From the NCBI GenBank assembly GCA_021613335.1, contig JAJTWR010000001.1, positions 38,501-102,500 of the forward strand: a stretch of 64,000 bases of DNA, written 5' to 3'. This DNA is from Whitmania pigra (Eukaryota > Annelida > Clitellata > Hirudinida > Haemopidae). Below the pieces are notes generated by a model. That model searched no databases, was not told the origin of the DNA, and was given only the letters and a program-made list of their open reading frames with translations. Shown in pieces: positions 19,739 through 28,888 of the stretch. Position numbers and translations under genes: made by a program. Position 1 is the stretch's first letter. Each line of letters begins with the position of its first letter.

Positions 19739-20639
19739 AATGTGAGAGAGGGTGACATTGGTAGTACTGATGATGAATCTAGTGACAGTCATGTTTATTA
19801 TTATCATCATCATCATTATTTTTTATTAAACAAAATTGTTATAATAATAATATTATTATTATTTTGTTGTTATATTTGTCTTGAAATAAACTAAACTGAT
19901 AACATAAAACTACGATCAATTCGTAAAAAAATGTGATCTATCATTATACCGTCAGCGATTCAAAGTCGGATTCCAAACTACGTTGTATTATCATGACTTT
20001 CGAGTGTGGTTATTGCAATGAAACATATACTGCCAATGCCTAATACTTAGGCGCCATATAAGTCAAGAATTGCCAACGCTTCCATTGGGACTTAAAAGGA
20101 AAATCAATGAGGAAAATGGGTGTTGTTTCGACAATTCAGAAATCAGCTTTATTGAACAGTCCAGTTCAAGATGAACATCTGCTTGCAGTTCCAGTTGAAC
20201 AAAAGGAGGAAACTTCTGAAAGACTTAGATTAAGAAACTGGAAAAGGAAAGGCTGGACTTTGTTAAGAAATAATAACAACAAAACCCTCAACTGATCACG
20301 CTTATGAAGCGGTAGGAAACAATTTGTCCATCAATTTTGAACATTTGTACGCACGATAGCATTCCCCTGGGACAAGTATTTCTAACCTTCTGTTAAAATA
20401 TGTTTTGGTTTTTGTTTATTTGTTGAAGAAATAAAATACCTTCCTGAATTTTTGAGACCCATGAGTTTGTTTGATTAAAAGGCCTGTACTCTTTTCGTCG
20501 TTAATACTAAAAACGGTAGATCGATGGCGGTGCATGCTGATTGGCTGACAGTTTAATATTCAAATTTCTGACAGTTGATTGGATTGCAAGCTTTTTCGAT
20601 TAAGCTCCTTGTACGTACTTGTGTAGATGTCTTGAAAAT
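19739..20639. other. No gene seen
   Basis: An isolated open frame (20107-20295) has no recognisable domain and no splice or promoter context. The rest is AT-rich. Confidence 0.45.
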
Positions 20640-21845
20640 ATCTTGTTAGTATGTTTTGTAAGAAAATTAATAAATATCTATAATCGCATTAAATATAATT
20701 TCCGTTTTTAATACAACAAAGAGCCAAACGTAGTTACGTTGAAATTAATTTTTATTAAATATTTAAATATTTGTTGTGTAAATATACAATTTTAAAAAAT
20801 TGTTTAAATTCTTTTTACAAAGTTATACTGATTCGAACTCAGTTCGCGGCGGAACTATGACAAAAAAGAATGGTTCGTTCGGGAGTGAAGCTCGGAATGT
20901 GAGGTATGCTATTATTTCGCTTCAACATGTTAAGGATTTTACTTGTTACCTCATATTATTTGAATAGAAGAAGTTTTTTACTTATTGCTTGTTTTATTAT
21001 TATGGTTAGGAAATTTAACTGAATTATCATTGTATAATCTTTCAAACACCCTCATTGTGAGGTTTACATCTTATATGTCTTATAACATATACATGCAAAT
21101 TCATTTGATTTCGAATATTATTTAAATAGAAGAACTCAACTCTAATTTTTGTTGCTTCTGTCATATTTGATACCCTTCATGTTTCATTCATGTACGAATT
21201 ATATCTAATTCTAGGATTTTATTTTACCGTTTTTATTCCTGATCAAATGGCAATTATAACATTATGTAGGAAATGAACCTTGCAACCATGTTGATGAGCA
21301 ATGGGACACCAGTCCTGTGAGGCTTTTTTTGGAGGATTTATTTCAAGAGTCTGCTGGGGTGGTTAGTATTAAATTGTGACACCTTGAGAACAAAAATGAG
21401 GGCAGTCCACCTTCTTGCGTGGTTTTCTCAGTCGTCTCTTCTGGTGATGGCTCGGTTCGTTGGTTGACATCCTCGTCCATACACAGAGTGGGCGTTCTTG
21501 GCGGAACAAGCAACCATGTATGATCGCAAGGTCCTGCCATGAAGATGAAGGTTGAGCTCGAACGCAATATCTGTGATCACCACTCTCCATCGTGAATTGC
21601 TTTCTCCTCATCAACACAAGATGATTTTCTGGGTGTTGCTGGTAGTCTTATTCATGTAGCGCTTCGTTTTAGGCGTCTGATTTCTGAGGTTTTTATTTTA
21701 TTCTGAGCAACAACAGAATTATTATCCTGAGCCACCTTTCCTGGTAGTCTCCTGGGGATAGCATGCTCAGCTTTGTAGTAGTGGTTTTTTTTAACTTGTT
21801 CTTGCCCCTCAATCTTTTGTGGCCGTAAGAAAACTATAACTGATA
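20640..21845 (-). repeat. Chimeric dispersed repeat, copy C (inverted)
   Basis: This is the reverse complement of the unit at 16674-17990. The shared end (GAAATTAATTTTTATTAAAT on +) is at about 20739-20760. The middle carries the same 'FIFM.GPCDH' and 'CMDE.VNQRTEPSPEE' readings (about 21560-21430). A poly-A-like and LINE-related part lies at the far end (21650-21845). Inverted placement shows that the composite was mobile, or was part of an inverted duplication of the cluster. Confidence 0.65.
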
Positions 21846-22270
21846 TGCTTTTTATTGGCATGTTCATGGCTACTGTTCAATCTCAATCGAACAAGATGAC
21901 ATCAGGCAATGTTTTTAAAGAATTCAAAAAATTCACCGGTTTTAGGACGGATGCCCTGGCAGTTCCATTGTATAATGTTTATGCTTCCTCCTTCGAACCT
22001 CTTGTTCATCCCTTCTGCAATTTTTAAAATGCAATGCCGAGGCAAAAACTTTTTCGCTTAGGCCGATGATTTATTTAATCTTTGTGTGTCTTCTGCGAAA
22101 CCGAGGGTGCTTGTGGCCGCTTCCACCGCTTTAGCATAACTAATATGCTTAGTAGTCCTCAGCTTAATAGCCTCCTTGGCTATCTTAAGCTGTGGGCAGG
22201 CAGCTTGACCAGTGTGGTGACTGGTCCCCTCGTGTAGCAACGCTCGTCTTATCATCAACACTGTCGGGAA
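21846..22270 (-). mobile_element. LINE ORF1/ORF2 junction pieces
   Basis: On the - strand an ORF1 block (GTSHHTGQAACPQLKIAKEA then HISYAKAVEAATS, about 22225-22120) is followed, after a break, by the ORF1 C-terminal GMNKRFEGG-type block (about 22010-21985) and an ORF2-start-like 'NIIQWNCQGIRPK' reading (about 21980-21940). The knuckle wording (GTSHHTGQAA) is that of the second ORF1 sub-family at 23204-23740. Confidence 0.6.
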
Positions 22271-22370
22271 CGCAGATAATGCAGTACCTCGGTTTAGCTT
22301 CTACATGTGGCTTGGCCGAGATACTGTCCAATTCCTTAATAATAATAATAGTGATATTCCAGGAAAACCG

Positions 22371-22760
22371 CAAATCACGCGACGTAACTCGCCGACGATA
22401 GATATTCCCCTTTTATTTACCTCGAAAAAGTAAGTTGTTCACCGAAAGACAAGCTAACGGCAGGACACGAGACTGGCGTGGTTTCCAGATATTGTGAGAG
22501 AATAAAGTTTTCCTCACCTCTCTCGCAATTTTGAGGCGATCCTTTGGAGGGAGGAGCGAAAGCAGGTCTTCGCTGGTGTACCGGATAACGGCCATGTAGA
22601 TGCGGTCAACAATAACAAGATGAGTGATATTCCGGGAAAACCGCAAAACACGCGACGTAACTCGCCGACGCAAGATATTTGCCCCTTTTAATTACCTCGA
22701 AAAAGTAAGTTGTTCACCGAAAGACAAGCTAACGGCAGGGGACGCGAGCAACAGATAAAG
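22371..22760 (-). repeat. Direct duplication of about 280-bp period in a LINE 5' region
   Basis: The phrase ACGCGACGTAACTCGCCGAC occurs at about 22377 and 22657, and GTAAGTTGTTCACCGAAAGA at about 22430 and 22707. Between the copies lies a frame on the - strand (22673-22413) of the type 'DRLKIAREVRKTLF', which may be leader coding of an element. This looks like the GC-rich 5' end of one LINE sub-family, with two starts in tandem. Confidence 0.6.
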
Positions 22761-22819
22761 ACAATTCGAAAAATTGGCTTTAAATCGAGTTTTAATTGCC
22801 TAAACGCGAGAGCTTAAAC

Positions 22820-23030
22820 AAACCTCACTTATCGCCCGCAGAACATATATCAATCTGAGATAGCTTAGCTATCTCCGTGTTGTTCTTAGCTAGAATGAAA
22901 AGAATATCCTTGCTAGAAATGATCTTCGCATCTCTTCTGCCCAAAACTTCACTCACCTTTTTATGAACCAAAACTGGGTTCTTGAGCCGCCTTGACTTCG
23001 TGATGATCGTGGTCAATTGGCAATGAGGAT
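22820..23030 (-). mobile_element. LINE gag-like ORF1 N-terminal fragment, sub-family 2
   Basis: On the - strand: KNPVLVHKKVSEVLGRRDAK, then ILFILAKNNTEIAKLSQI. This is homologous to LNPVRVQKQVSGVLGRNDAK in the copy at 24691-24400, but clearly diverged. It shows that at least two ORF1 lineages are interleaved in the cluster. Confidence 0.65.
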
Positions 23031-23149
23031 CCTGACAGGTGCTGTGCGACAACCCTTCCCTTATGTAAGGATGCCGCACCGTTAGTTTTAGGAATTGCAT
23101 GAGCAGTGCGTTGCAGGGGATGCTGTGTGCTGGCTGCAGTTTTCTTATC

Positions 23150-23740
23150 GGTTTTAGGACGGATGCCCTGGCAGTTCCATTGGATAATGTTTATGGCATT
23201 ATATTATTGAACTATTTGTGAACGTGGTTGAGGACGTCCAACATATGGTCTTCGTTTCCTCCTTGGAACCTCTTGTTCATCCCTTCTGTAATTTTTAAAA
23301 TTAACTTGCAATGCCGAGATGCCCGACTGAGTGACTGCAGTCCCACCGTTAGTTTTAGGAATTGCATGAGCAACAGGCTGCTTGGTGCTAGCTACAGCTA
23401 CAGATTTCTTAGCCTTGCTCTTTCTCTTCTTGTTCTGAGGCTTGGCCTGCTTGACGGTTAAATCAGCAGGAGCCTCCTGCGAAACTGAGGGCGCCGACGA
23501 GGCTTCTTCCCTAGCGACCTTACTTGTGGCCGCTTCCACCGCCTTTGCATAACTGATATGCTTGGTGGTCTTCAGCGTAATAGCCTCCTTGGCTATCCTA
23601 CGTTGCGGATAAGCCGCTTGACCAGTGTGGTGACTGGTCCCCTCGCAGGTCGTACAGCGGCACTCGCTTTCTTTACTCTTGCACAACTTCTCTCCCAAAC
23701 ATTTTGGGCATTTGACCATAGCCATTATACTGGCAATTTT
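23150..23740 (-). mobile_element. LINE gag-like ORF1 C-terminal fragment, sub-family 2
   Basis: One frame (23725-23204) carries a second knuckle (CPKCLGEKLCKSKESEC), a third knuckle (CTTCEGTSHHTGQAAYP, where the last Cys is changed to Tyr), HISYAKAVEAATSKVAREE, and a Lys-rich tail. Just downstream (about 23200-23165) an ORF2-like start, NIIQWNCQGIRPK, is visible. This copy and the adjoining 23746-24691 copy are head to tail on the same strand but belong to different lineages. Confidence 0.7.
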
Positions 23741-23745
23741 TAAGA

Positions 23746-24691
23746 TTAATTTGGCGAGTAATGCCGGGACTCCCTGCTGAGAGTCTGCGGCCCCACCGTT
23801 AATGTTAACTGAATCAATTGCAGCTGGTTGCGCGGACTGCTTGCCGCAGCTTTCTTAGCTTTGCGCTTTTTCGCATTGCTTTTTGGTTTCTGAGGGTTTC
23901 CCTGTTTGACTATAGAGTCAACAGGAGTAACCCCCGAGACCGAAGGTGCAGGTGCTGCCTCGCTTCTTGCGACCTTGCTCGTGGCCGCCTCAACCGCTTT
24001 AGCATAACTAATATGCTTATTGGCCCTGATTGTCTGGGCCTCCTTCTCTATCTTGCGCTGCAGACAGACAGCCTGACCAGTATAGTGACTGGTACTGTCG
24101 CACGTCGCGCAGCGCTTCTCCGTCAATTCCTTCTCCGTTGCATTTGAAGCAGCGAGTCGGCTCGCGCACAAATGCCTGCACTTTAAAGCTAAGATAGCCG
24201 ATCTTAACTTTCGCGGGAGTTGCACCCGCAAAACTCACGATGACCACCGGAGTGGCCACCTTCTTTCCGCCTACGGTCTTGTGGACTCTGGTCGCGCTAA
24301 CACAACCAGTACTCTCCACTATCGTTTCGTCGTCGACGCTGGCGGGGACGCCGACGATGCACAGTTTCGGCTTGACCGCCACGCGGACATTGGCTGATAC
24401 TTCGTCCAACTCTTTTATCTGAGATAGCTTGGCTATCTCAGCCTCGTTCTTGGCAAGAACGATGAGCAGATCCTTGCACGCAATGATCTTAGCATCATTC
24501 CTACCCAATACTCCACTAACCTGTTTCTGAACCCGGACTGGGTTCAGATTCTTCGTCTCCATCCTTATGAAGACCTTCGTTTCCCTCCTCGGCCTCTCGG
24601 AGGTGGAAGAAGCCGAGAATTCCATCCTCCTGCGCTTCCGACTCTCGACGGTTCGGAAGCCGTCGTCCATCAGCTCAACGTTATCCATCAA
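23746..24691 (-). mobile_element. LINE gag-like ORF1, most complete copy (zinc knuckles deleted)
   Basis: The frame starts with MMDNVELMDDGFRTVESRKR at 24691 and runs without a stop to about 24150 through LNPVRVQKQVSGVLG, LAKNEAEIAKLSQI and GGKKVATPVVIVSFAG. At CFKCNG (about 24150) it jumps directly to the third knuckle region (KELTEKRCATCDSTSHYTGQ, another frame), so the rest of knuckle 1 and all of knuckle 2 are missing. It continues with HISYAKAVEAATSKVARSEA and the basic tail to about 23750. The deletion joins two frames, which would abolish the protein. Confidence 0.8.
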
Positions 24692-24713
24692 TCAACAAAG
24701 TTTATCGCAAAGT

Positions 24714-25215
24714 TTATCGCACTAACGACTCTCCGACGAAACCAGTCCGGGCTACGCATTGGCGGAAACCCTTTACGCTGCCTTTGTACTCGGAAATGAG
24801 ATGTTTCAACATGAAATGATTCGTTTCTCGTTGCATAATCTCATCCAAAAGGACCATGTCTTGAAGGATCTGTTGACTCGGGAGGCAACAAGGAATCGAT
24901 GTATTCCCCGCGTTTCTCTTCAATCCTGACCGGTGTATCGGCACTCCAATTCTTGATATGGAAGTGCATTTGGGCGAGATCATATGCAGATTCTGCTATT
25001 TTCTTGTGTTCTCCGCAAATCTCGTCGTCACATAGTTTCCTTTTGACGGCTCTTTAGGTATTCAACCTCCCCCAATCTACCAGGGCGTCCTGGGCATTGC
25101 CCTTCACCCTGGCGCGCTTCACAAACATGAGAGGGGTATGTTATCATTGACACCTTTCCGTTTCTTGATCCGGTTTGAGACATTGTTTTTGGAAAAACTT
25201 CTGTATTTGATTTAG
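24714..25215 (-). mobile_element. Inverted counterpart of the 290-870 fragment
   Basis: On the - strand: a 'QTGSRNGKVSM' reading near 25180, 'KRKLCDDEIC' near 25040, ESAYDLAQMHFHIKNWSAD near 24990-24935 and RIEEKRGEYIDSLLPPEST near 24930-24875. These match 322-370 and 630-795 on the + strand. It ends just upstream of the ORF1 start at 24691. Confidence 0.55.
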
Positions 25216-25319
25216 ATGCTGTTGCATCATGTGCCTCATGTTAGAAAGTGACGTCAGTACCTTGGGACTTTCTGTCCCTTCTAAGAGCATCAATTGATAG
25301 AAACGTGGGCATTGACCTC

Positions 25320-25460
25320 CTGTAAAGAGTAAGCCTCTTCTCCATCATTTCCTTTATCTGGCACTCTTTCAGGGAGTTCTCCCCTAAACACTTCGGGCAC
25401 TTAGCCCTAACTCTAACCCCCGGAGGTCTGCTGGGATGACGGACTCGACTTTCTTGTGTG
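25320..25460. mobile_element. Edge of the LINE mosaic: opposed ORF1 and ORF2 pieces
   Basis: On the - strand an ORF1 second-knuckle reading (KCPKCLGENSLKECQIKEMM, about 25404-25345) meets, at about 25420, a + strand lead identical in style to 11485 (GGAGGTCTGCTGGGATGACG). The opposed joint marks the right end of the LINE-rich region. Confidence 0.5.
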
Positions 25461-25950
25461 GGGGCTCCTCGCCTCTTATCCTCATCCTATCCATGTCTCC
25501 CAAGAGGTCTGCTGTAATGAGACTAGCTTCTTATCCTCATTCTACAGTGGAGCCTTGCTTCAGCCTGGACTTTGGTTCTGAAATAAAGTATTTATCATTA
25601 ACAGGCTCATTATTTGTAGTATATGACCTGTGGGTGTGGTATGCCTTCATGGCACCACAACAGATCTTCAGTGCCTGGTACTGGTACTGTTGCAAATATC
25701 TGTTCGCAACCACTGTCTAGGACGGAGCTGATGATATCTCTGGCTTGGCTCCTTTAATCTTATTTTTAACTTCCCTCTAATTGTAATGGCCTCCTTTTCT
25801 ATCTTGCAAAAACTGTTCTTAATGGCCATGCCATATTTATAGGTTAGTAATGGCCAAATAATAATCAGCTCAGCTTCCAAATAATAGACTTTTGAATGAT
25901 GAATTTTGCTGACACAATGTATTTTGGTTGTGTCCTTTTGTTGTTGGCAG

Positions 25951-26127
25951 ATTAAAGATATGCACATGATGTTCAAATCGAGATGTGACCCACTAAAAGA
26001 AAAGTTCCAAAAGTTCTCCAAGCAATCTAGAATGCCAATCAAGTTCAATTTCTTCCCAACAACATTTGATTGCATTCAGAAGACCATGGACAACTGGACT
26101 GGATTCTGGATGTTCATCTCCATTTAG
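25951..26127 (+). CDS. Possible terminal exon of an unknown gene
   Basis: After an intron-like TTTTGTTGTTGGCAG acceptor (ending at 25950) the frame reads IKDMHMMFKSRCDPLKEKFQ, KFSKQSRMPIKFNFF and PTTFDCIQKTM and ends at a TAG at 26125-26127. An AATAAA lies at 26169-26174. The lack of repeats, a pyrimidine-rich acceptor and a well placed poly(A) signal favour a real last exon. I do not recognise the protein and found no upstream exon; upstream sequence is the LINE mosaic. A processed fragment is also possible. Confidence 0.35.
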   Translation: MKDMHMMFKSRCDPLKEKFQKFSKQSRMPIKFNFFPTTFDCIQKTMDNWTGFWMFISI

Positions 26128-26168
26128 CAATTTTATTTGTCCTCAGATATGGAGTTTTTTATTTTTTA

Positions 26169-26174
26169 AATAAA
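26169..26174 (+). terminator. Poly(A) signal AATAAA after the 25951-26127 exon
   Basis: Lies 42 bp after the stop of the possible terminal exon; faces the signal of the GANP-like gene about 200 bp away on the other strand. Confidence 0.4.
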
Positions 26175-26368
26175 ACTTTTGAATGGCCCTTTCATTTTGT
26201 TCTTCATATGTAAAAGTGTTTTTTAATAATGTTATAATGACTTTGAATGAGTAATGTGAGATGTAATAAGTAACTTAACTTAAATTAAAAATTTAAATGT
26301 AAATTATATTTTTGCGTGTGGAGGCTCTTTAGACAAATGATATAACACTGTTTTGAATTTTTAATAAC

Positions 26369-26374
26369 TTTATT
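26369..26374 (-). terminator. Poly(A) signal of the GANP-like gene
   Basis: AATAAA on the - strand, 37-42 bp downstream of the stop codon at 26411-26413. Confidence 0.6.
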
Positions 26375-26410
26375 GAACACGAGTTTAAAAATTAAAACGA
26401 AATGGTTAAT

Positions 26411-28888
26411 TTAATAGAGTCTGGCTTTCTTAAGCTTCGGTTCAATGCTGAGAACCTCTTCTTCATCACCCAGAGCATCTTCTAAGTATCTCAGAAACAA
26501 ATCATTTGCTGCTTTTTCAGTCTTGACCTTATTGAATAAGATTTCTATGTCCTCTTTGGTGGCTCTGGTAGTAATATTGGGGACCTCGCATTGGGAATTT
26601 GTCTCAGGAATGGTTAGAGGTGGACAAACTATAGTTTGCAGTTCTGCTTCTGTTAAAAGATCTTCGAAGTAAGAGACTGTCAAAAGCCTGTCAAAATCCG
26701 AATCTCTAATATCGTGCAACTGTGATAGCTTGAAGTTAATTAACTCTGCTGCGATAGCTGCGCCGGGAAAGACAGAACTTGAAAGCTGGGGTGAGACCTT
26801 CATTTGTCTTGGTCTCTTCCAAGGTTTTACCTGAGATTTGGTCTTCTCAAGAATTTTGTTAACGTTGCAAATCAAGTTTATAGATGAAGACGAATTGTCA
26901 GTGATATTCGTGAGATATCTACTTAATGTTTGACAGGCTTCGTCCCAATTACGGTCGCTGGTATTAGGAAACGAGGGTAGGAGAATCCTGTCTTTGAGGA
27001 ATATCTCCAGAGCTTGAAGTCTTTCTTTCAAGTTCCACAACGGAGGTGGAAGGTCTTTGTCATTGAGGCAGAACTCCGCGGGTGGCCATGAAATGGCACC
27101 AAGATCGTTAAAATCGGTTACTTTACCTACGAGCCAGTTGGCGACTTTGTTGTAAGCGTTAACCAGGAAATGTAGTCCCTGAACGTTATTTTCAGCAGGG
27201 ATGGACAAAAACCTGCTAAGATATTCTTCGAAGAATTTTGAAACTATTTGAGTGCGCAGCGGAGGAGAGGGTGGTAATCTTTGGAGCAGAAGTTGCACTG
27301 TCTCGTTTAATTGGCACGATGTTTCTTTATCCCAGACGTCATCGCATGTGACCACACGGAAGGATTCAATTTGTTCCTTTTCAACGTAAGAGCTCAGTTT
27401 CAGACTCTCGGAGATGTAATCTGCTGTGCAATTTGGGTTCCTTAATGCAACGACAGTCAGCGATGGAGCCGGCAGTGAAGATCTGTTTCCGAGAAATGCT
27501 GAAAGTCTCTCTGATTCTACTTCAAGGAATTGTTTTACACTGCATGCTTCCGTCTGGTCTCTGAGAAAAAATATTACAGATGAAGCACCCTGCATAATCA
27601 TTGGATCGAATTTAATGCCTTTAGTCGATCTAATACACAGATCTACCTTACCACAATCTCTGCCAATTATTGCTGTCATTCTATGTGAATGACAAAGGCA
27701 CATGTCTGTTCCATCTTCTGGTAGTTTCTCATCGGCAATTTTAAATTTTCTTGCCAACCATTTCGTAAAACGATCCTGGCTGCAATTGAGAATCGACCCT
27801 TCAGCTGGCATAGAAATTACAATCTTCCAAAACATTTTCTTGCCCTTAGGCAAGCCTCCATTCGTATTTATTTGGTCTTCAATCATCTTACATATATTCA
27901 ATGGAGACCAGCAAAATTTGATCAGCTGCATCATTTCTACTTCTTTAAGCTTATTTTCCTCTGTTATTACATCAAGAGGTGCTGTTTGTTCGTCTTCGTG
28001 CTTTGCGCTGCATATCTCTGCATCATGAGCTTTTGATTGATCGCCCGGTAGCAGTTTTTCAGTCTCATCAAGTTTTTGACTGTCCATGGCGAGAGCGTGT
28101 TGAATTTCAATTTTCTCCGAAATACTGAGGACAGAAGAAAGGTCGCTCAGTTCGTTCATAAGTTTTTCAAATTCTCTGTTTCGCTCATTGGCGTAATCAG
28201 TTATAAAATCCATGTTTATTGGAAGCTCTCTGGGCTGTGGATCTAACTGATCTACCGATGGTTTACGATATTCCATCATGGATGGAATGATCACGGATTT
28301 TGAATTCTTTGATAGGATTCTATCGGGTTGGTTTATCTCAGAACTCGTTTCAAAATAGAAGCATGATCCGCTGCCTTGTGACACGCTTATCGACTCTTGA
28401 CACTCGTCCACGCTCACACTTTTGCTTGTGGCTCCGGCGGTGATGGATAGCTCTGAATTGATACTGTGTGAGTAAATATGGCCACCCCTCTTCGTTCTCC
28501 TGTCGATTTTCTTCGTGTTGAAGCATTTCCTATTTTGAAATGTTTTGCCAGCGAATTTTTCTTGCGCATATTTTTCATCAAACGTCGCTTTGGCATTGGA
28601 CTGAGTCGAGGCAAACGTTTGATTCGGATGCTTGATTCCTGTTTCTGGTTTGATCCTGCGACTTCGGCCATTCGGACCGCAAGAATCTTTAAAAGTATGC
28701 GCTGGGTTAGCAATGGTGGAATGACCAATTTGATTCCTCTTTACGTAGTTTTTGTTGTGTTGATATTGATGATTTTGACCCGATCTCCTTTTGTGATTCC
28801 TGTTGGTCTTTACGGGAAATTCCCGATTTGGTTCAAACGCATTGTTGGTATAATTGAAGCAATTCTGTTTGGAAACAGCAGACGGCAT
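26411..28888 (-). CDS. GANP (MCM3AP) C-terminal module protein, 825 aa, single exon
   Basis: In the TREX-2 complex, GANP scaffolds mRNA export at nuclear pores through a SAC3 domain; its own C-terminal region follows. This frame matches that C-terminal region: a GASSVIFFLRDQ block near residue 433, SLTVVALRN near 470, DLGAISWPPAEF near 595, a long helical tract, and a final EKAANDLFLRYLEDAL. Residues 1-230 are basic and Asn/Gln-rich, and 235-330 look coiled-coil forming. No SAC3 domain or FG repeats are present. The ATG at 28888 is preceded in frame by a TAA about 20 codons upstream, so either the gene is truly short or an unseen upstream exon is spliced in (weak AG at about 28944). It is divergent from ARFRP1. 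Confidence 0.7.
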   Translation of the reverse strand: MPSAVSKQNCFNYTNNAFEPNREFPVKTNRNHKRRSGQNHQYQHNKNYVKRNQIGHSTIANPAHTFKDSCGPNGRSRRIKPETGIKHPNQTFASTQSNAKATFDEKYAQEKFAGKTFQNRKCFNTKKIDRRTKRGGHIYSHSINSELSITAGATSKSVSVDECQESISVSQGSGSCFYFETSSEINQPDRILSKNSKSVIIPSMMEYRKPSVDQLDPQPRELPINMDFITDYANERNREFEKLMNELSDLSSVLSISEKIEIQHALAMDSQKLDETEKLLPGDQSKAHDAEICSAKHEDEQTAPLDVITEENKLKEVEMMQLIKFCWSPLNICKMIEDQINTNGGLPKGKKMFWKIVISMPAEGSILNCSQDRFTKWLARKFKIADEKLPEDGTDMCLCHSHRMTAIIGRDCGKVDLCIRSTKGIKFDPMIMQGASSVIFFLRDQTEACSVKQFLEVESERLSAFLGNRSSLPAPSLTVVALRNPNCTADYISESLKLSSYVEKEQIESFRVVTCDDVWDKETSCQLNETVQLLLQRLPPSPPLRTQIVSKFFEEYLSRFLSIPAENNVQGLHFLVNAYNKVANWLVGKVTDFNDLGAISWPPAEFCLNDKDLPPPLWNLKERLQALEIFLKDRILLPSFPNTSDRNWDEACQTLSRYLTNITDNSSSSINLICNVNKILEKTKSQVKPWKRPRQMKVSPQLSSSVFPGAAIAAELINFKLSQLHDIRDSDFDRLLTVSYFEDLLTEAELQTIVCPPLTIPETNSQCEVPNITTRATKEDIEILFNKVKTEKAANDLFLRYLEDALGDEEEVLSIEPKLKKARLY

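Noticed and set aside
20107..20295. 62-aa open frame with a charged C-terminus
   Set aside because: No homology recognised, no repeats and no gene context; length is within chance expectation.
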